From the NCBI GenBank assembly GCA_963556195.1, contig OY744532.1, positions 79,700,234-79,764,233 of the forward strand: a DNA stretch of 64,000 nt. Reading direction: 5' to 3'. Under the pieces are notes generated by a model, which worked only from the letters and a program-made list of their open reading frames with translations, was not told the origin of the DNA and did no database searches. The number at the start of each line of letters is the position of its first letter. Position 1 is the stretch's first letter. Positions 59,536 to 64,000 of this stretch are shown here, in pieces. Source of the stretch: Sepiola atlantica (lineage: Eukaryota; Mollusca; Cephalopoda; Sepiida; Sepiolidae). A program made the translations under genes and the position numbers.

Positions 59536-59990
59536 AGATTACTCAGTGATAATAACCCGTGGTGTTCCCTGGATTCTTGATGAAAAAAAGTATTCCCAGA
59601 TTTCCAGTACTTTTCACCCCTTTCGATAATCTTTGCGAATGACTTCGCCTTATCACAACAGCCGCTTACCATTGATTCCTCTCTGGCAACGGCAATATGA
59701 CTTCACTGGATTTTGGTGGTAATAAGCCTCTCCAATGTACTAATACTCTCCGCATTCTTCCACTGGAGTTCTGGTTAGTACTCTCCTTCCATCTTTCCAC
59801 CCTCCTTGAATCTTCATTGCTCTTATCAGCTGATGACTTCTTTTTTTTGGGGGGGGGAGGGGGCAGTTTATAAGATTTTTTGAAGTTTACGTTCCCTTTG
59901 GTTCCTTCCATCTTTTTGTTTAACTTTTGTTGCAATTTCCATGTGGCTGGTTTGTGTTTGTAGTTTAGATGTGTTGGTTTCCACATTCAA
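59536..59990 (+). repeat. (ATT)n-associated repeat family, copy 2
   Basis: From AATAACCCGTGGTGTTCCCT to GTAGTTTAGATGTGTTGGTT this aligns with 62055-62520 over some 450 bp. On the minus strand it contains a Lys-rich 106-codon frame (KPATWKLQQKLNKKM) with no domain I recognise. A T8G9-like homopolymer pair lies near 59845. Confidence 0.72.
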
Positions 59991-60084
59991 AGATTTTCCA
60001 TACGATTTCAGCCGTGTTCTTCATTGCCGTCTATTGCATGGTCTCAGTCTTCCCCTGGATTCCAATTTCTCCTGATCTTATTAT

Positions 60085-60102
60085 TATTATTATTATTATT
60101 TC
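60085..60102. repeat. Short (ATT)n
   Basis: Six ATT units. Confidence 0.85.
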
Positions 60103-60699
60103 GTCACTATCAGTTTTCACGGGAGTAATGCTTAGTGACTTCTCACTCGTAAGTAAAGATGTTGTCCGATTGATAACAAGTCTCCCCAGCTTTTCCATTA
60201 GTCTCAGCTTCTTAACGTAACTATTGCAATTCATTGTGTGTTAACGCACTTGCCGTTTACTATCGTATACTCTTTCGTAAGGTTTATGGTTTTCTCTAGA
60301 AAGTTAGTGACAGTAAGGACCTCAGTACTATCTTTCTAATCGATATATGGATGATGATGATAGACCTCTTCGGTCATTCTTTTATTTCTGGTCGTTGGAA
60401 TCTAATATCAGCGGTAGCAACCCACATTCATTTCACTGATTTTGGGGGAGTGAGTAAGATTTTACTTTTTTATATATTAAGCAGTCTTACTTAAAGTAGT
60501 TTCGTCTCAGTATGTTCTACCTACGTTAAGTTGTGTATATCAAGTGGCATTTTGCTACAATTTACGGGTTGGCAGTCAGTGTCACTGGGTTGTTTTCCTG
60601 GAATGTTTATTTATATTTGAGATGTTTTTATGTATTGTGCCAATCCATCATTTGATTCAAATGAGTCCCATATTTCATATCCTAGGTTTTTTCATTACA
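60103..60699. other. Unassigned sequence
   Basis: No feature supported. Confidence 0.45.
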
Positions 60700-61450
60700 G
60701 GGATCACCACAACTTCAAGGCCAATAGCCACTCGAAGATAAACATTAACGAAACTGGAATAATTGCCAACCGAAAGATGAACACTATGAAGGTACAAACA
60801 ACGAGCAAGCTTTAATGACTCGGGAAGCAGTCATCCGGCAATGTCTTCCACAGGTGGGGAGCCCTAATAAACAGCTCCGTCAAGCGCAGCTTAAATTATT
60901 GCTATTACAGTGGTTACGTTTTCTATATTGCCTACTGCCTTCTTGCCAAGTTAAAGGTATTCACTTAGTTTGTTCCCCTGTCTCTTTTAACTGTATCCTG
61001 TGATCAGTTTGGACAGCGAACTTTTACTTCTTGTTGATTATTATCTCATGAAGTTTCTTATTGTGGATATACTTTTACCTCTGTATTTCCATGTTCCAGA
61101 GAATAATATGAATATCCTTTATGAATACTGGTTCAAGTTCGTAATTGTATGTCTGCATGTTCATGCTGAAGTGTTTTTAAAAGACTTTAATAGACTAATA
61201 TGTCAACCCAGTCAAAGATTTTTATATTCTATTTCCTCTAGCTTCCTGAATTCACTAATGGCATGGTTTATCATTTCGTCTCTTTGTCGACAGAATCTAC
61301 ATTTACCGTTTTCACAGAACTTGTTTTTCTTGGCTTTTATGTAATGTATTTTCATAGTATGGTTTCGTGCGGCTATTCGTGGCGATTCTTTATGTTTAAA
61401 GTTTTCTTTTCTGAGACATGTCCATGTTTTGGTGTAAGTAATTTATTAAC
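60700..61450 (-). pseudogene. LINE C-terminal fragment with CCHC-type motif (R2/R4-like)
   Basis: The minus strand reads TWTCLRKENFKHKESPRIAA, then AKKNKFCENGKCRFCRQRDE, MINHAISEFRKLEEIEYKNL and a stop, then ILWNMEIQR after a further break. The Cys-x2-Cys followed by His is the C-terminal zinc-binding motif that precedes a restriction-like endonuclease in site-specific-type LINEs. The last Cys is Phe here. The catalytic PD-D motif expected next is not readable. This fragment is opposite in orientation to the LINE fragment at 57960-58920. Confidence 0.7.
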
Positions 61451-61964
61451 TATGTCTATTAAATAGTTCATGTATTTGCTCATATTTATATTGTTTTCTC
61501 TTTATGAACACCATCTCTGACTTTTATGCTATGCATTTCTCTAGTCTTTTCATTGCATCGTCTACACATTCTTTAATATTTACGCGCCACAATCTGCCTT
61601 TGTCTTTTTGTAGTAACAATGATATGGGGTAGTAGTAGCAGTAGAACTAATTATTATTTGTTAATTTTAAAGCATAATGGCCCCGCCTGATATCATAAAT
61701 ATCCACCCATCATTATAAAATTGGTATTTTTTTATACAGCGACCTCAGATTAATCACGAATCCACATGATTGGATTACCTCAGTTTTTGTCATAGGAATG
61801 AAAGTTGATAATGTAGTAGTAACATGTAATATAATAATCATATAAATAGTTAGTAGTATCAGTAGTCGTATGATTACACGTCCACAATTGCGATAGTCCT
61901 TGTTGCGAGATTTGGTGCAATTCGGCCCTTTGCTTTAGAAGCCTATACATGTTTGTTGTTTAAT
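61451..61964. other. Unassigned sequence
   Basis: No feature supported; the end of the LINE fragment may extend a little into this stretch. Confidence 0.45.
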
Positions 61965-62003
61965 TATTTATTACTATTATTATTATTATTATTATTATTA
62001 TTA
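61965..62003. repeat. (ATT)n microsatellite
   Basis: About 12 ATT units, directly before copy 3 of the associated repeat. Confidence 0.94.
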
Positions 62004-62521
62004 CACATAAAAATATGTGTATTCATTAACATTTCTCACACAGTGAGTGTTCACTAATAATAACCGGTGGTGTTCCCTTAGGTCTGAGTTACGATAAGTC
62101 TCCCCTGGTTTCCATTACTCTTCACCTCTTCCGATAACTATTGCCAATGACTTTGCGTTATCACAACAGACGCTTACCTTTGATTTCCCGTTGGCAACGA
62201 CCATTCGTCTTCTCTGGGATGTAAATGGCTATAATTCTCCCGAAGGTCCAAGTTCTATCCGCACCTTTTCAGTGGAGGTCTATTTAATGCTTTCTCACCT
62301 CTGTCTCTCCATCCTCCTTGACTCTTCACGACTATTTAGTGTGGTATCAGCCGGGACTTGTTCCATCACTATTTCTTTTAGAGCGGTAGTTTATGAAATT
62401 TCTTGCATTTTCTCTTCCTTGGTTTCATTGATGGTATTCTTTCTGCGTTTTTTTTTCTTTCTATTGCAACTTTTATGTGACTGGTTAGCATTTGTAGCTT
62501 ATGTGGATTAGTTTCCGCATT
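62004..62521 (+). repeat. (ATT)n-associated repeat family, copy 3
   Basis: Starts after (ATT)n with CACACAGTGAGTGTTCACTA and AATAACCGGTGGTGTTCCCT, and runs to TGTGGATTAGTTTCCGCATTG, parallel to 59536-59990. The next (ATT)n begins within a few bases of its end. Confidence 0.75.
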
Positions 62522-62524
62522 GAA

Positions 62525-62601
<77 letters not shown>
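62522..62601. repeat. (ATT)n microsatellite
   Basis: About 26 uninterrupted ATT units. Confidence 0.97.
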
Positions 62602-62602
<1 letters not shown>

Positions 62603-62745
62603 TACTCACAAGAAGTTCTCACGCAGGTAATACTAGATAACTAGTGAAATAAAAAATAAATACTCTTGGATGATCCAACTGTTCTCTGGGTTTCTTTGAA
62701 ATCTGAGTTTTAGAAACTGTCTATAGATTTCCAGTACTCTTGTGA
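62602..62745 (+). repeat. (ATT)n-associated repeat family, partial copy 4
   Basis: It begins TACTCACAAGAAGTTCTCACG right after (ATT)n and contains GATTTCCAGTACTCTTGTGA, the equivalent of GATTTCCAGTACTTTTCACC in copy 2. It is truncated after about 140 bp. Confidence 0.6.
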
Positions 62746-63545
62746 AAGTTGAAACGCGCAGAAAATAAACTGCAAAATTCCGACTCTCGAGCTGTATTCA
62801 CAGTTCTTCAAAACACGAATCTCGTCAATGCAATAGCCTGACACAAACGACGCCAACTCAATCTTTTTGTTTCTCTAGCTGAACACTCGAAGTGGTTCTA
62901 ACTCGTCACGTCAACTTAACGTTCTTCCGCGGGAGAAAAGATCCGACTTCTTTTATCTCAACAAGAATTCTCCCATGCAAAACAATGCTCATGTGCAAAA
63001 GTGAACTCACGTAAAATCACAAAAATTAAAACATTCTATATTGTAAGAACAAAACGTTCTGCGTTCAATTATCGATGGACGACACACGGCGTGACTCTCA
63101 CTCTTTTTTCTCGTGAATCCGCATGATGACTGCTCAACTCTCCATTCCGATTCATTATTATGGTAACTTACTCGATGTTCTTGTACTATTTGATTCTGTT
63201 TGGTTCCATGGAATCTGGGAGACAATAATTCTACTATTAATATTATAATTATTACTAATGGGACCTATGGAACTGACACAATGATTTGTACATCAATTTT
63301 TCATAGTTTAATAATAATATTCATTTTGAAATAATAAATATTTGTCAATACTATGAATTAAATCATTATTTTTCTTTATGCGGAAGAAATAATTTTCATT
63401 GTCTGCTACATATCCATTAAATAAATAACACGAATATATCCCTTTCCTTATATATTTATTTCAAAATAATGGCTATTTGATTCTCTGTAAAACCAGAAAT
63501 ATTTTCTGCCTTCTTACCGTTAAAATAATTGTCAGCTAAATACTA
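62746..63545. other. Unassigned sequence
   Basis: 62750-63010 is more GC-balanced than the AT-rich DNA after 63220; no coding sequence or paired repeat is visible. Confidence 0.45.
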
Positions 63546-63745
63546 ATAAAATCAGGACCGGCGAGACAGTTATAAAAGTGGGGGGGCTCTCCTAAAAAGT
63601 GTGGCTCTCCTCAAAGGTGTGGGGGTGAGCCGGTTAAACACATGCATATATAACTTCATTATTGATGACCGTAAAGTGGGGGGGGCCAAGTCAAAAAGTG
63701 GGAGAGCTTCAGCCCCCCCTGCTCCCCCCGGTGCCGCCGTCCGTG
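63546..63745. other. G/C-homopolymer-rich segment, possible transposon terminus
   Basis: It contains GTGGGGGGGCTCTCCTAAAA, a second GTGTGGCTCTCCTCAAAGGT, GTGGGGGGGGCC and a C-rich end GCCCCCCCTGCTCCCCCCGG. Blocks of AAAGTGGGG followed by a CTCTCC or CCAAG element repeat inside. The right side (reverse complement CACGGACGGCGGCACCGG) resembles GC-rich ends of some DNA transposons. I found no matching inverted partner. Confidence 0.4.
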
Positions 63746-64000
63746 AATAAAATTAAGAAAACGACTGCAACTTTTTCAAATTAATTTATTTAAAGTTTTA
63801 TTTTATTATGCAAACAGGAACGACATACTTTGATGTAAGAACAATTAATTTTTAAAAGTGGTAATTTTCTTTTTACCATTGCGATTACAGATTAATCACC
63901 AATCCACATATTTGCTGATCGGACAATCTATATTTCATGTTTGTGAATATTTATAACATACGTACGAACTAAGAACGCTTTAGTGTATACTTATGTAAAT
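63746..64000. other. Unassigned AT-rich sequence
   Basis: Nothing recognised up to the window edge. Confidence 0.5.

Overview
This is 64 kb of AT-rich eukaryotic repeat DNA in which I find no convincing host gene exon. Every protein-like segment I can read belongs to a retroelement. The mix suggests a mollusc, most likely an octopod cephalopod (inference, about 0.7). It includes very many long (TA)n tracts, tRNA-derived SINEs, Penelope-like retroelements with GIY-YIG endonuclease, a LINE with a CCCH-finger ORF1, and (TTAGGG)n-type repeats.

Layout. 1-4690 is one uninterrupted satellite of a 50-bp monomer (about 93 copies) with a 2,500-bp superperiod. 4.7-9.7 kb holds a partial MITE, a SINE, a LINE RT scrap and microsatellites. 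9.7-15.4 kb holds a small TIR element, Penelope-like element A (+), a LINE 3' end (-) and Penelope-like element B (-). 15.9-20.1 kb holds the best-preserved element, a ~4-kb LINE (CCCH-finger ORF1, APE endonuclease, reverse transcriptase, poly-A) inserted into an older repeat. 20.2-23.3 kb holds an inverted-repeat element, Penelope-like element C (-) and a short TTAGGG tract. 24-34 kb holds a LINE 3' end, a mariner-like MITE inside (TA)n, a foldback MITE, a duplicated SINE, ~570 bp of GA-rich DNA, telomere-like repeats and another SINE. 35-44 kb holds a second MITE-1 copy, three minus-strand copies of one SINE family, and two hammerhead-ribozyme-like motifs. 47-51.2 kb holds a hairpin, a tandem triplication broken by SINEs, and a duplicated block with two telomere-like TIR elements and a Helitron-like 3' end. 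53-56 kb holds a third MITE-1 copy and a 161-bp tandem repeat. 58-62.8 kb holds LINE fragments and a recurrent (ATT)n-associated repeat.

How the parts relate. The elements are mostly dead: frameshifted, 5'-truncated or non-autonomous. Several retroelement copies abut (TA)n at the 3' end, and two Penelope-like copies carry (TA)n at the same internal place, so part of the microsatellite load appears to travel with retroelements. The observations most worth following are a tRNA-like Pol III head joined directly to a complete hammerhead core (38443-38553), a second complete hammerhead core on the minus strand (41631-41688), a dimer-type hammerhead at the 3' end of Penelope-like element A (11541-11583), and the TIR elements built from telomere-like repeats (49641-49802 and 50305-50464). 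All calls come from reading by eye; no database search or folding program was run.
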